Below are positions 1-6,628 of a DNA stretch of 13,600 nucleotides, piece after piece. The notes below the pieces were generated by a model that was not told where the DNA came from, did not search any database, and saw only the letters and a program-made list of their open reading frames with translations. Position numbers and translations under genes: made by a program. Source of the stretch: NIOZ-UU13 sp049287505 (GTDB taxonomy: Bacteria; Planctomycetota; Phycisphaerae; Sedimentisphaerales; Anaerobacaceae); NCBI GenBank assembly GCA_049287505.1, contig JBAQFY010000426.1, positions 1 through 13,600 of the forward strand. Reading direction: 5' to 3'. The number at the start of each line of letters is the position of its first letter. The stretch's first letter is position 1.

Positions 1-55
1 GTTTATCGCTGCTGCGGGAAAACTCAGTGTTCAGGCCAATATAGACTTTGCCCAT
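1..55 (-). CDS. Partial gene, N-terminal 18 codons only
   Basis: Reading leftward from an ATG at 55-53, the frame is open to the window edge and gives MGKVYIGLNTEFSRSSDK. A good Shine-Dalgarno (AAGGAGC, 70-64) lies 8 nt upstream of the ATG, which is the main reason to call a gene. It is the next gene on the same strand after the Tat-exported oxidoreductase at 158-1474, with a 102-nt gap filled by short repeats, so it may belong to the same transcription unit. Eighteen residues are too few to assign a family; no function is proposed. Confidence 0.6.
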   Translation of the reverse strand, partial: MGKVYIGLNTEFSRSSDK

Positions 56-79
56 TTTCAAAAGCTCCTTAATTTAAAT

Positions 80-150
80 GGTTAATTGGCGAGTGGTTAA
101 TTGGTTAATTGACTATTGACTACTCACCACTCACCACTTACTACTCAACT
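80..150. repeat. Intergenic array of degenerate 7-8 nt repeats
   Basis: The gap between two minus-strand genes contains the octamer GGTTAATT three times (80-87, 95-102, 103-110). Six consecutive heptamers follow from 109: TTGACTA twice, CTCACCA twice, then CTTACTA and CTCAACT. The outer pieces GAGTGGT (91-97) and ACCACTC (126-132) are inverted complements, so the block can also fold imperfectly. Its 7-nt period matches the array at 1553-1622 although the unit sequences differ. Confidence 0.7.
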
Positions 151-157
151 TATTCAT

Positions 158-1474
158 TTACAAACGCCATGGACTCCGCATCGGCCGGGCCAACATGCGG
201 TTGGCTTCATCATCACCGATGAACCGTTCGGCATCCGGTTCCCACTTGAGCTTGCGCTTCAGTCGCGTTGCTATTTCCGGAATCAAACCGAGATAGGAGG
301 CTTTGTGGCCGGCTTCGACCGGGGATATCGGGTCGCGGCGTGTTCGCACACAATTGAGAAAATCCGTGTGATGGCTGCCGGACTCACCGAGGTGGATTTC
401 GTTCGGCCCGATTTTCACCTGCAACAAAGATGCCGGCTCAGCCCAGATTCCTTCGCGGTTGACATGGACCCAGCCCTTGTCGCCCTCAAACCGGCAGCCC
501 TGCTTATTCGGGTTGCCGGTGTCTGTATAAGTCATTCGCAGACCGCTGGTATAGTTGAACTCGGCTTGCCAATCGTTGATATTGTCGGTCAGGCCGTCGT
601 TGCGATAGCTGCCTTTGCAGACGACTTCGAACGGTTCGCTGCCGAGTGCCGGGCAGCCCCAGTTCGCAATGTCCAGATGATGAACACCCCAGTTGACGAT
701 GAAACCGGCGCAGTAATCCCATATCAAATACCAGTCGGGCCAGGCCAGTCTGCCCCCGTTGTAAGGTTTCATAGGGGCCGGCCCGATGTACATATCGTAG
801 TCGAGTCCCGGGGGAATTGGTTCCTCGGTAGTTGGTTTAAGATATGTTCGCTTGTACTCAGGCCCGGGTGCAGCGACCTTAACTGTATGCAGCTTGCCAA
901 GATACCCGTTTCTTGCAAGCTCACAGGCAAATCGGAAATTGTGCTCCGACCTCTGCTGTGTGCCGGTCTGGAATACCCTGCCATACCTTCGCACTGCATC
1001 GCGGATTGCCTGTCCCTCGACTACAGCCACGCCTAACGGTTTTTCGCAATACATATCTTTGCCGGCCCGTGCGGCTGCTGCGGCAATCAATGCGTGCCAA
1101 TGGTCCGGGGGGGCAATCATCACGGCATCAATATCATTGCGAGCGACGAGCTCACGAAAGTCGTTATAGGTGGCGCATCCCTTGTCCCCGTAGTGCTTGT
1201 CAACAGTATCCTTGGCTTTCTGAGGGCGCTCGGCACGAACATCGCAAACAGCAACGACTCGCACATCCGGGTGCCCCATAAATGCGCGCATATTCGCGGT
1301 GCCCTGACCACCCATACCGATACAGCCCATTACAATGCGATTGCTCGCGGCAGAACTATCGGCTTTACCTAAAGCCGAGGAAGGCACAATGTATGGAAAT
1401 GTTATTGTACCGACAGTGATTCCCGTTGCCTTCTTAAGGAACCGACGTCGATTAAAGTTTTTTTGTGTGGACAT
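158..1474 (-). CDS. Tat-exported Gfo/Idh/MocA family oxidoreductase
   Basis: A 438-residue NAD(P)-dependent sugar or polyol dehydrogenase family protein. Residues 1-40 form a twin-arginine signal (R9-R10-R11-F-L-K, then a hydrophobic stretch). The Rossmann motif G53-M-G-G-Q-G58 follows at the start of the mature domain, with D78 at the end of the second strand. E144-K145-P146 is the family's conserved EKP motif, and W262-G-V-H-H-L-D268 carries the family's substrate-site histidine and aspartate. Length suits the exported planctomycete/Verrucomicrobia subgroup. The ATG at 1474 has GAGGAG at 1490-1485. Export of a cofactor-binding enzyme by Tat is expected, since it folds with NAD(P) before transport, as in glucose-fructose oxidoreductase. 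It follows the oxidoreductase at 1673-2848 by 198 nt on the same strand. Family assignment is firm; the substrate is unknown. Confidence 0.95.
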   Translation of the reverse strand: MSTQKNFNRRRFLKKATGITVGTITFPYIVPSSALGKADSSAASNRIVMGCIGMGGQGTANMRAFMGHPDVRVVAVCDVRAERPQKAKDTVDKHYGDKGCATYNDFRELVARNDIDAVMIAPPDHWHALIAAAAARAGKDMYCEKPLGVAVVEGQAIRDAVRRYGRVFQTGTQQRSEHNFRFACELARNGYLGKLHTVKVAAPGPEYKRTYLKPTTEEPIPPGLDYDMYIGPAPMKPYNGGRLAWPDWYLIWDYCAGFIVNWGVHHLDIANWGCPALGSEPFEVVCKGSYRNDGLTDNINDWQAEFNYTSGLRMTYTDTGNPNKQGCRFEGDKGWVHVNREGIWAEPASLLQVKIGPNEIHLGESGSHHTDFLNCVRTRRDPISPVEAGHKASYLGLIPEIATRLKRKLKWEPDAERFIGDDEANRMLARPMRSPWRL

Positions 1475-1552
1475 TTTTTAAGGTCTCCTCGAAATTAGTA
1501 CCGCCCTGGCCGAGTGAGCAAAAGACCCACACGGATTCAGAGGCACCGAACA

Positions 1553-1622
1553 CAGAGGACAGAAAACAGAGAACGGAACTGACTTCTAATTTCTGACTTC
1601 TGATTTCTGTCTTCTGACTTCC
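1553..1622. repeat. Heptad-periodic imperfect palindrome
   Basis: Ten consecutive 7-nt units can be laid out without gaps from 1553 to 1622. The first three are purine-rich (CAGAGGA, CAGAAAA, CAGAGAA); after a junction unit at 1574-1580, the last six are pyrimidine-rich (GACTTCT, AATTTCT, GATTTCT and similar). The left arm at 1553-1573 is complementary to 1596-1616 at 16 of 21 positions, so the block is both periodic and palindromic. It fills the gap between two minus-strand oxidoreductase genes. No coding potential is apparent. Confidence 0.75.
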
Positions 1623-1632
1623 GTTTACGCAA

Positions 1633-1650
1633 TCCGGCATTTTTGCCGGA
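1633..1650 (-). terminator. Hairpin after the 1673-2848 gene, possible terminator
   Basis: A perfect 7-bp stem TCCGGCA (1633-1639) and TGCCGGA (1644-1650) closes a 4-nt loop. It begins 22 nt downstream of the stop codon of the minus-strand oxidoreductase gene. No U-tract follows on the minus strand, so it may protect the transcript end or cause only partial termination. Confidence 0.4.
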
Positions 1651-1672
1651 CTGTATCAATTTTTTTATTTCT

Positions 1673-2848
1673 TTATGCCTTCTTGAACGCTGTCCATTTC
1701 TGCTTGCTCTTGGTGCTTGCCAAAACAGTTTCAATGAACAGCATGCCCCGCAGACCATCGTTAACGTCCGGGAAGTCCAGTGCCAACGGGTCCGGTTTTG
1801 TCCTGGTTATTTTTGCTCGCACAGTATCGGCAAAGTTGCAGTAATTGTTGGCAAAGGCCTCAAAGAAAGCTTCGGGATGACCGGATGGCAGGCGTGTAGC
1901 CCGGGCTGCTGCAGGACTTTTCGCGCCGACGTAATTATTTCCGCGTCGCCAAACCTGTACCGGCCCATCCGGTACCTTTACATACAGGTAGTTAGGATGC
2001 TCCTGATGCCATTCCAGGCTTTTTTCTTCGCCGTAAATCCAGATGGCCAGGTTATTTTCTTCGCCGATAGAAACCTGACTGGCGTGCAGGACACCCCTGG
2101 CACCGTTGTTAAAACGTAACAGAACGCTGCCGTCGTCATCCAGCCGGCGGCCCTTAACAAAAATCGTCAAGTCCGCACATACCTGGGTAATTTTCAGGCC
2201 CGAGATGTATTCGGAAAGGTTTTCGCAATGTGTTCCAATGTCACCCATACACCCGGCGCCGCCGCTTTGCTTGGGGTCGGTCCTCCAGGCCGCCTGCATC
2301 TGGCCTGTCCTCTCCAATGGAGTCGATAACCAGTCCTGTGGATACTGCACGATGAGCTTGCGAATCTTACCCAGCTCGCCTTTTCGCACTATGTCCCGGG
2401 CCAATTTGACCATCGGGTAACCGGTGTAATTGTGCATCAGGCCGAACACCTTCCGGGACTTCTTAACGAGCTTTTGCAGGATTTTTGCCTCGTTGGTGTT
2501 GAACGTCATTGGTTTCTCGCACATAACGTGGAAACCCGCATTAAGAAAGTCTCTGGCGATAGGAAAATGCCAGTTGTTCGGCGTGGTAATCGAGACAAAA
2601 TCAATCCTTTCACCCTCCGGCAGCTTAAGCTCACCTGCAATCATTTGCTCGTAAGTGCCATATACCCGCTTGCGGTCGAGCAGAAGCTCTCGCCCCATCT
2701 GCTTTGATTTTTGTGGCTTGATATCGAACGCACCGGCCACCAGCTCGATACCGCCGTCCAAACGAGACGCCCTGCGGTGCACCTCACCTATAAACGCTCC
2801 CGGTCCACCACCAACCATTCCCATCTTCAGTTTTCGGTCGAGTTTCAT
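1673..2848 (-). CDS. Gfo/Idh/MocA family oxidoreductase (cytoplasmic)
   Basis: A 391-residue NAD(P)-dependent sugar dehydrogenase family protein with no signal sequence. Residues 10-24 hold a glycine-rich nucleotide loop of the variant form VGGGPGAFIGEVHR. C110-E111-K112-P113 is the conserved EKP motif, HNYTGYP lies at 139-145, and G-D203-I-G-T-H207 is the substrate-site motif. This pattern belongs to a subgroup seen beside TIM-barrel sugar isomerases. The frame is open to a TTG at 2863, but ATG at 2848 is preferred because AAAGGAG (2860-2854) lies 5 nt before it and the TTG lies upstream of that site. A promoter is visible at 2966-2993. It heads a possible minus-strand unit and is divergent from the operon starting at 3252. 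The substrate is unknown. Confidence 0.93.
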   Translation of the reverse strand: MKLDRKLKMGMVGGGPGAFIGEVHRRASRLDGGIELVAGAFDIKPQKSKQMGRELLLDRKRVYGTYEQMIAGELKLPEGERIDFVSITTPNNWHFPIARDFLNAGFHVMCEKPMTFNTNEAKILQKLVKKSRKVFGLMHNYTGYPMVKLARDIVRKGELGKIRKLIVQYPQDWLSTPLERTGQMQAAWRTDPKQSGGAGCMGDIGTHCENLSEYISGLKITQVCADLTIFVKGRRLDDDGSVLLRFNNGARGVLHASQVSIGEENNLAIWIYGEEKSLEWHQEHPNYLYVKVPDGPVQVWRRGNNYVGAKSPAAARATRLPSGHPEAFFEAFANNYCNFADTVRAKITRTKPDPLALDFPDVNDGLRGMLFIETVLASTKSKQKWTAFKKA

Positions 2849-2965
2849 ATTTGCTCCTTTCAATACAATATCGAAATGAAATTCCGTGTTTTTAGATACT
2901 GTTCTAACCGTTTATAAAATGATTTTGTTCAAAAAATACTGCCTCCTGCAAAACATCTTTCCAGG

Positions 2966-2993
2966 ATTATAGAGCTTTAGGCCGACAAATCAA
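2966..2993 (-). promoter_or_regulatory. Sigma70-type promoter for the 1673-2848 gene
   Basis: On the minus strand TTGATT (2993-2988) and a perfect TATAAT (2971-2966) are separated by 16 nt. Transcription would start near 2959 and give a leader of about 110 nt before the ATG at 2848. Confidence 0.55.
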
Positions 2994-3127
2994 CCCGAAA
3001 AGACATCCTTTTTGGTTACAGAAATTTAGACCAACAGGAAAGGACAAATATAACCTAAACCGCCCTATTCCGCAAGACCTCGTATAAAAAAAGAAATCAA
3101 GACAAAAGAACCGTCCACCTGCCGAAA

Positions 3128-3141
3128 GAATTGGTCAATTC
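3128..3141. promoter_or_regulatory. Palindrome upstream of operon promoter, possible operator
   Basis: GAATTG and CAATTC form a perfect 6-bp inverted repeat around a GT centre, 21 nt upstream of the -35 box at 3163. The position suits a regulator-binding site. No regulator gene is present in the window. Confidence 0.3.
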
Positions 3142-3162
3142 GAGAATACAGCAAAGTTAGGG

Positions 3163-3190
3163 TTGACAATAATTGAACGTAAGTTATAAA
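3163..3190 (+). promoter_or_regulatory. Sigma70-type promoter of the 3252-6628 operon
   Basis: TTGACA (3163-3168, consensus) and TATAAA (3185-3190, five of six) are spaced by 16 nt. The expected start near 3197 gives a leader of about 55 nt before the ATG at 3252. Confidence 0.65.
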
Positions 3191-3251
3191 TCACCTAATA
3201 CGAACCATCGGTAAAATTCAACTATAACCGAATGTTGCAGCGGGGACAAAT

Positions 3252-4664
3252 ATGAAAACCGATATTAGCCCGGTATTTGTTGATTTGTACTTTATTCCGG
3301 TAGAGACAAGGATTCCACTTAAGTTTGGCCCTGAGACATTAACTTCTGTTATATGTGCGCGGGCCTGCGTGACGGTAACGAACAGCCGGGGACAAAGGGC
3401 ACAGGGTTGGGGTGAAACTCCGCTGAGCGTTCAATGGGCGTGGCCCAGCAGCTTAGGGTATCAGGAAAGATGCGAAGCGATGCAGCTTTTCTGTTCCGCC
3501 CCAGGCGGACTTGCCGACGCCTGGGCACAATTCGACAGGCAGGGTCATCCGATTGAATTGGGCAGCGATTTTATTAAATCAATATTGCCAGGACTGCTGG
3601 AGCAGCTCAATTTACAACGCGGCGAGCAGGCAGAACCCATGCCCTATCTGGCGGCTTTGGTCTGCTGTTCGGCTTTTGATATTGCCCTGCACGATGCGTA
3701 CGGCCAGCTTCTGGGGCGGGATGTGTACTCGACTTACAACGCCGAATTTATGAATACCGATTTGTCCGCTTTCCTCCAGCCTGCCGATAATTTCGACTTC
3801 TCGTTCAAGGGCAAATATCCTGCTGATTTCTTCGCTTATCCTCCGGCAAAGACTATGCCTGCCTGGCATCTGGTAGGTGGTAAGGATTTGCTTGATACCA
3901 GCGAGCTAACGGGGCAGGAACCGGACGACGGCTATCCGGTTTTATTGCCGGACTGGATAAAGCGGGACGGACTGACTTGCCTGAAGGTGAAGCTGCGCGG
4001 CAATGATTCTTCCTGGGATTACGAACGTTTAATCAAGGTCGGCAAAATAGCGCTCGAAAATAACGTTCTGTGGCTGACCAGCGATTTTAACTGCACGGTT
4101 ACCGACCCCGCATACGTGAATGGCATCCTGGACAGGTTAATGATAGAACATCCTCGAATCTACCAGCAGATTCTCTATGTCGAGCAGCCCTTTCCATACG
4201 ACCTTGAAGAAAACCAGATTGACGTTCACAGCGTATCGGCGCGTAAACCTTTGTTTATGGACGAAAGTGCCCACGACTGGAGACTAATCAGGCTCGGCCG
4301 CAACCTCGGCTGGACCGGCGTTGCATTGAAAACCTGCAAAACTCAAACCGGTGCGATTTTGAGTCTTTGCTGGGCCAAGGCACATGGTATGACCTTGATG
4401 GTGCAGGACTTGACTAATCCGATGTTAGCACAGATTCCTCACGTTCTTTTGGCGGCGTATGCCGGAACGATTATGGGCGTCGAGACAAATTCAATGCAGT
4501 TTTACCCGGCGGCTTCGGCGCCGGAGGAGGTGGTACATCCGGGGCTTTATAAACGGCGCAATGGACAGGTTGACTTATCGACATTAAGCGGGCCGGGTTT
4601 TGGTTACAGACTGGATGAAATTAAAAGAGAGCTGCCCGATTTGGCAGCGAGTTTTAAAAAGTAA
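3252..4664 (+). CDS. Enolase-superfamily (MR/MLE) enzyme
   Basis: A 470-residue member of the mandelate racemase/muconate lactonizing group, which abstracts a proton alpha to a carboxylate to epimerise, dehydrate or cycloisomerise acids. Residues 15-160 form the N-terminal capping domain. The barrel carries K245-V-K247 (catalytic KxK), metal ligands D278 (SDFN), E311 (VEQPF) and D337 (MDES), and a second lysine K360 on the opposite face. The two-lysine layout is that of dipeptide epimerases and muconate/OSB-type enzymes, not the His-Asp dyad of acid-sugar dehydratases. The protein is longer than the usual 350-400 residues; the excess is mostly a segment near 165-240 between cap and barrel. 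ATG at 3252 follows a weak GGGGA. First gene of a three-gene operon with a TIM-barrel isomerase and a sugar oxidoreductase. Superfamily is firm; the reaction is open. Confidence 0.92.
   Translation: MKTDISPVFVDLYFIPVETRIPLKFGPETLTSVICARACVTVTNSRGQRAQGWGETPLSVQWAWPSSLGYQERCEAMQLFCSAPGGLADAWAQFDRQGHPIELGSDFIKSILPGLLEQLNLQRGEQAEPMPYLAALVCCSAFDIALHDAYGQLLGRDVYSTYNAEFMNTDLSAFLQPADNFDFSFKGKYPADFFAYPPAKTMPAWHLVGGKDLLDTSELTGQEPDDGYPVLLPDWIKRDGLTCLKVKLRGNDSSWDYERLIKVGKIALENNVLWLTSDFNCTVTDPAYVNGILDRLMIEHPRIYQQILYVEQPFPYDLEENQIDVHSVSARKPLFMDESAHDWRLIRLGRNLGWTGVALKTCKTQTGAILSLCWAKAHGMTLMVQDLTNPMLAQIPHVLLAAYAGTIMGVETNSMQFYPAASAPEEVVHPGLYKRRNGQVDLSTLSGPGFGYRLDEIKRELPDLAASFKK
3500..3525. repeat. In-gene GC-rich palindrome
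   Basis: CCCAGGCG (3500-3507) and CGCCTGGG (3518-3525) form a perfect 8-bp inverted repeat with a 10-nt loop inside the enolase-superfamily gene, encoding a Gly/Ala-rich stretch (APGGLADAW, about residues 83-91). It resembles the 27-nt elements in composition, but there is no 6-nt direct repeat at a 27-nt offset, so it is kept separate. Confidence 0.5.
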
Positions 4665-4665
4665 C

Positions 4666-4700
4666 GTTTGACCTGTCCGGCGGCCAGACGGGACTGTTTG
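4666..4700. repeat. Intercistronic hairpin flanked by GTTTG
   Basis: The 62-nt gap between the first two operon genes holds a stem of CCTGTCCGG against CCAGACGGG (seven Watson-Crick pairs, one G-T, one mismatch) with a 3-nt loop. GTTTG occurs on both sides, at 4666-4670 and 4696-4700. It could tune expression between the cistrons or be a relic of a small insertion. Confidence 0.4.
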
Positions 4701-4726
4701 GTCTTTTATTTAGGGAGTAACGGAAA

Positions 4727-5563
4727 ATGGCGAAATTAAGCGCATTCGCGGATGAAGTAACCGATGATTTTTTACAGCAGGTTAAGTACCTTGCCAAGGA
4801 GCGCGTCGGTTACATTGAGCCTCGCTTTATCAACAAGAAAAATATTATGGACCTGACAAAAGGTCAGTTGAATGAAGCAAAAAAGATGATACAGGACCAC
4901 GGCCTGAATGTAAGCGCCATCGGCTCACCCATAGGCAAGGTAAAACTTGACGAACCTTTCGGGCCGCATCTGGACAAGTTTAAACACGCAGTTGACCTGG
5001 CCTTGCTCTTTGAAACCCCGTATATACGAATGTTCAGCTACTATGCTCCGGAGGGCAAGAATATCGACGACTATCGGGATGAGGTTATGGAGCGAATGGC
5101 AGCCAAGGTTGAGATACTAAGAGACGTTGACGTTACGATGGTGCATGAAAACGAAGCTCACATTTACGGCCATACTGCTGAGCAGTGCGTTGAGATTGTA
5201 AAGGCCGTTGATTCGCCGAAATTACGGCTGGTCTATGACCCTGCTAATTTCGTCTGGGGTGAAAAGATAACGGATAATGTCGAAAGCTGCTGGCCGGTTA
5301 TGAAACCCTACGTTGTACATATTCATATCAAAGACTGGAAGCTCGGCGCCAAAGATGTCGGCAGCATACCGGGGCAAGGTGACGGTCAAATCAAAGAGCT
5401 GCTCGCCGAGCTGGCGGCGATTAACTACGATGGCTGCCTCACGATGGAGCCGCACCTGCAAACCGGCGGCCAGTTCGGGGGCTCGACAGGGCCCGAACTT
5501 TTCTCAAAGGCTATTGACGCCGTCAGAGAGCTTTCAGCCGAGGTCGGCTTGGTTTGTGATTAA
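4727..5563 (+). CDS. Xylose-isomerase-like TIM-barrel sugar isomerase/epimerase
   Basis: A 278-residue protein of the AP-endonuclease-2/xylose-isomerase-like barrel family, which uses a divalent metal to isomerise, epimerise or eliminate from sugars and keto-sugars. Likely metal ligands and catalytic residues are visible at strand ends: E141 or E143 (VHENEAH), D171 (YDPANF), H198/H200 with D203 (HIHIKDW), and E241 (MEPH). No signal peptide, so cytoplasmic. ATG at 4727 follows AGGGAG (4712-4717). It lies 62 nt after the enolase-superfamily gene and 24 nt before a Gfo/Idh/MocA oxidoreductase. That pairing is characteristic of pathways in which a sugar is first oxidised to a keto-sugar and then isomerised or cleaved. 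Family sure, substrate unknown. Confidence 0.92.
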   Translation: MAKLSAFADEVTDDFLQQVKYLAKERVGYIEPRFINKKNIMDLTKGQLNEAKKMIQDHGLNVSAIGSPIGKVKLDEPFGPHLDKFKHAVDLALLFETPYIRMFSYYAPEGKNIDDYRDEVMERMAAKVEILRDVDVTMVHENEAHIYGHTAEQCVEIVKAVDSPKLRLVYDPANFVWGEKITDNVESCWPVMKPYVVHIHIKDWKLGAKDVGSIPGQGDGQIKELLAELAAINYDGCLTMEPHLQTGGQFGGSTGPELFSKAIDAVRELSAEVGLVCD

Positions 5564-5587
5564 CCCTGTACGGAAAGGAAAACGCAG

Positions 5588-6628
5588 ATGAAAACCTGGA
5601 ATTTTGGAATAATAGGTGCCGGATTAATCGCTGATTTTCATGCAAAAGCCATAGGCGATATTCCCAATGCAAAGCTAATCGGCTGCTGCGACAAGATACC
5701 GGAAAGAGCTAAAAACCTTGCAGACAGGTTCAACGTTCAGGTCTTCGACGATTATGAGCAAATGCTCAAGAGCGAACGGATAGATATCGTTACAATCGCC
5801 ACGCCGAGCGGATTCCATAAGGAGCCGACCGTTGCCGCAGCCGAGGCGGGCAAACACGTTATATGCGAAAAGCCAATGGAAATTACCTTAGAGCGAATCG
5901 ACGCTATGATAGAAGCCCACGAAAAAAGCGGCACGCGCCTGGGCGGCATATTCCCGTACCGATTTAACGATATGATGGTGCCTCTTAGAGAAGCGATAAA
6001 TTCCGGACGCTTTGGTTTGATTACTTACGCCGGCATATATGTTCCCTGGTGGCGCACCGATGAATATTACAAGGACTCCTGGCACGGCACGTGGAAACTT
6101 GACGGCGGCGGAGCGCTGATGAACCAGTCCATCCATATGGTTGACATGCTTTGCGATGTAATGCCGCCAATTGATTCTCTGCAGGCATTCACGACGAAAC
6201 TGGGGCATCCCCAGATTGAAACAGAAGATACCGCGGTCGCTGTGCTGCGTTATACCAACGGGGCACTGGGAGTTATTTACGGGACAACGGCTTCGTATCC
6301 GGGACAATTCAGGCGATTTGAAATTACAGGCACAAAAGGCACTGTCGTAAATGTTGAAAACAGTATTACCCTCTGGCAGTTCGCCGACGAAAAACCCGAA
6401 GACGAGCAAATCCGAAAGAAATTCGGCGAGATCGAAGGCGGCGGCGGGGTAGCCGACCCGGCTGCCATCTCATATCAAAATCATACGCGAAATTTCAAAG
6501 CGTTTCTCGATGCACTCGAAAGCGGTGAGGAATTCCGGATAGATGGACGCGAGGCCCGCAAGGCGGTGGAAGTGATTCTCGCAATATATAAATCCGCCAG
6601 GGAGCAAAAACCTGTAAAGCTCACTTGA
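5588..6628 (+). CDS. Gfo/Idh/MocA family oxidoreductase (operon member)
   Basis: A 346-residue NAD(P)-dependent dehydrogenase of classical length, with no signal sequence. G10-A-G12-L-I-A15-D-F-H18 is the nucleotide-binding loop, E94-K-P96 the conserved lysine motif, and GGGALMNQSIHMVD (173-186) carries the substrate-site histidine H183 and aspartate D186. The start has AAAGGA at 5574-5579, 8 nt before the ATG. It is the third gene of the operon after the TIM-barrel isomerase. Its last 8 bases overlap the last 8 bases of the convergent glycosyltransferase gene, and its TGA lies within the left flank (6624-6629) of a palindromic insertion. It is distinct from the other two oxidoreductases here in length and motif spelling, so it is not a recent duplicate. 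Substrate unknown. Confidence 0.94.
   Translation: MKTWNFGIIGAGLIADFHAKAIGDIPNAKLIGCCDKIPERAKNLADRFNVQVFDDYEQMLKSERIDIVTIATPSGFHKEPTVAAAEAGKHVICEKPMEITLERIDAMIEAHEKSGTRLGGIFPYRFNDMMVPLREAINSGRFGLITYAGIYVPWWRTDEYYKDSWHGTWKLDGGGALMNQSIHMVDMLCDVMPPIDSLQAFTTKLGHPQIETEDTAVAVLRYTNGALGVIYGTTASYPGQFRRFEITGTKGTVVNVENSITLWQFADEKPEDEQIRKKFGEIEGGGGVADPAAISYQNHTRNFKAFLDALESGEEFRIDGREARKAVEVILAIYKSAREQKPVKLT

Larger units (their letters stand above)
2849..3251. promoter_or_regulatory. Divergent intergenic control region
   Basis: This 403-nt AT-rich gap separates a minus-strand oxidoreductase from the plus-strand operon. I see no coding frame with a credible start and no RNA gene. It contains one promoter for each direction (2966-2993 minus, 3163-3190 plus) and a 14-bp palindrome at 3128-3141. 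The roughly 170 bp between the two promoters is where a shared regulator would be expected to bind. Confidence 0.6.

Noticed and set aside
116..1036. Plus-strand 306-codon frame antisense to the Tat oxidoreductase
   Set aside because: It has no family resemblance, starts in the repeat array, and lies opposite a gene with clear Tat, Rossmann and EKP motifs. The other long antisense frames (for example 5888-6409 minus, 8509-8916 plus, 9782-10429 plus) fail for the same reason.
1553..1622. CRISPR array
   Set aside because: The units are 7 nt with no unique spacers and no cas genes nearby. The tandem 14-mers at 8211-8238 and the octamers at 11456-11471 are likewise not CRISPR.
2849..2863. TTG at 2863 as start of the 1673-2848 gene; likewise GTG at 9243 and GTG at 11392
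   Set aside because: In each case a downstream ATG has a well-spaced ribosome site lying within the extension, and the Tat or signal peptide sits correctly only with the later start.
3500..3525. Additional member of the 27-nt element family
   Set aside because: Bases 27 nt apart at its borders do not match, so the defining direct repeat is missing.
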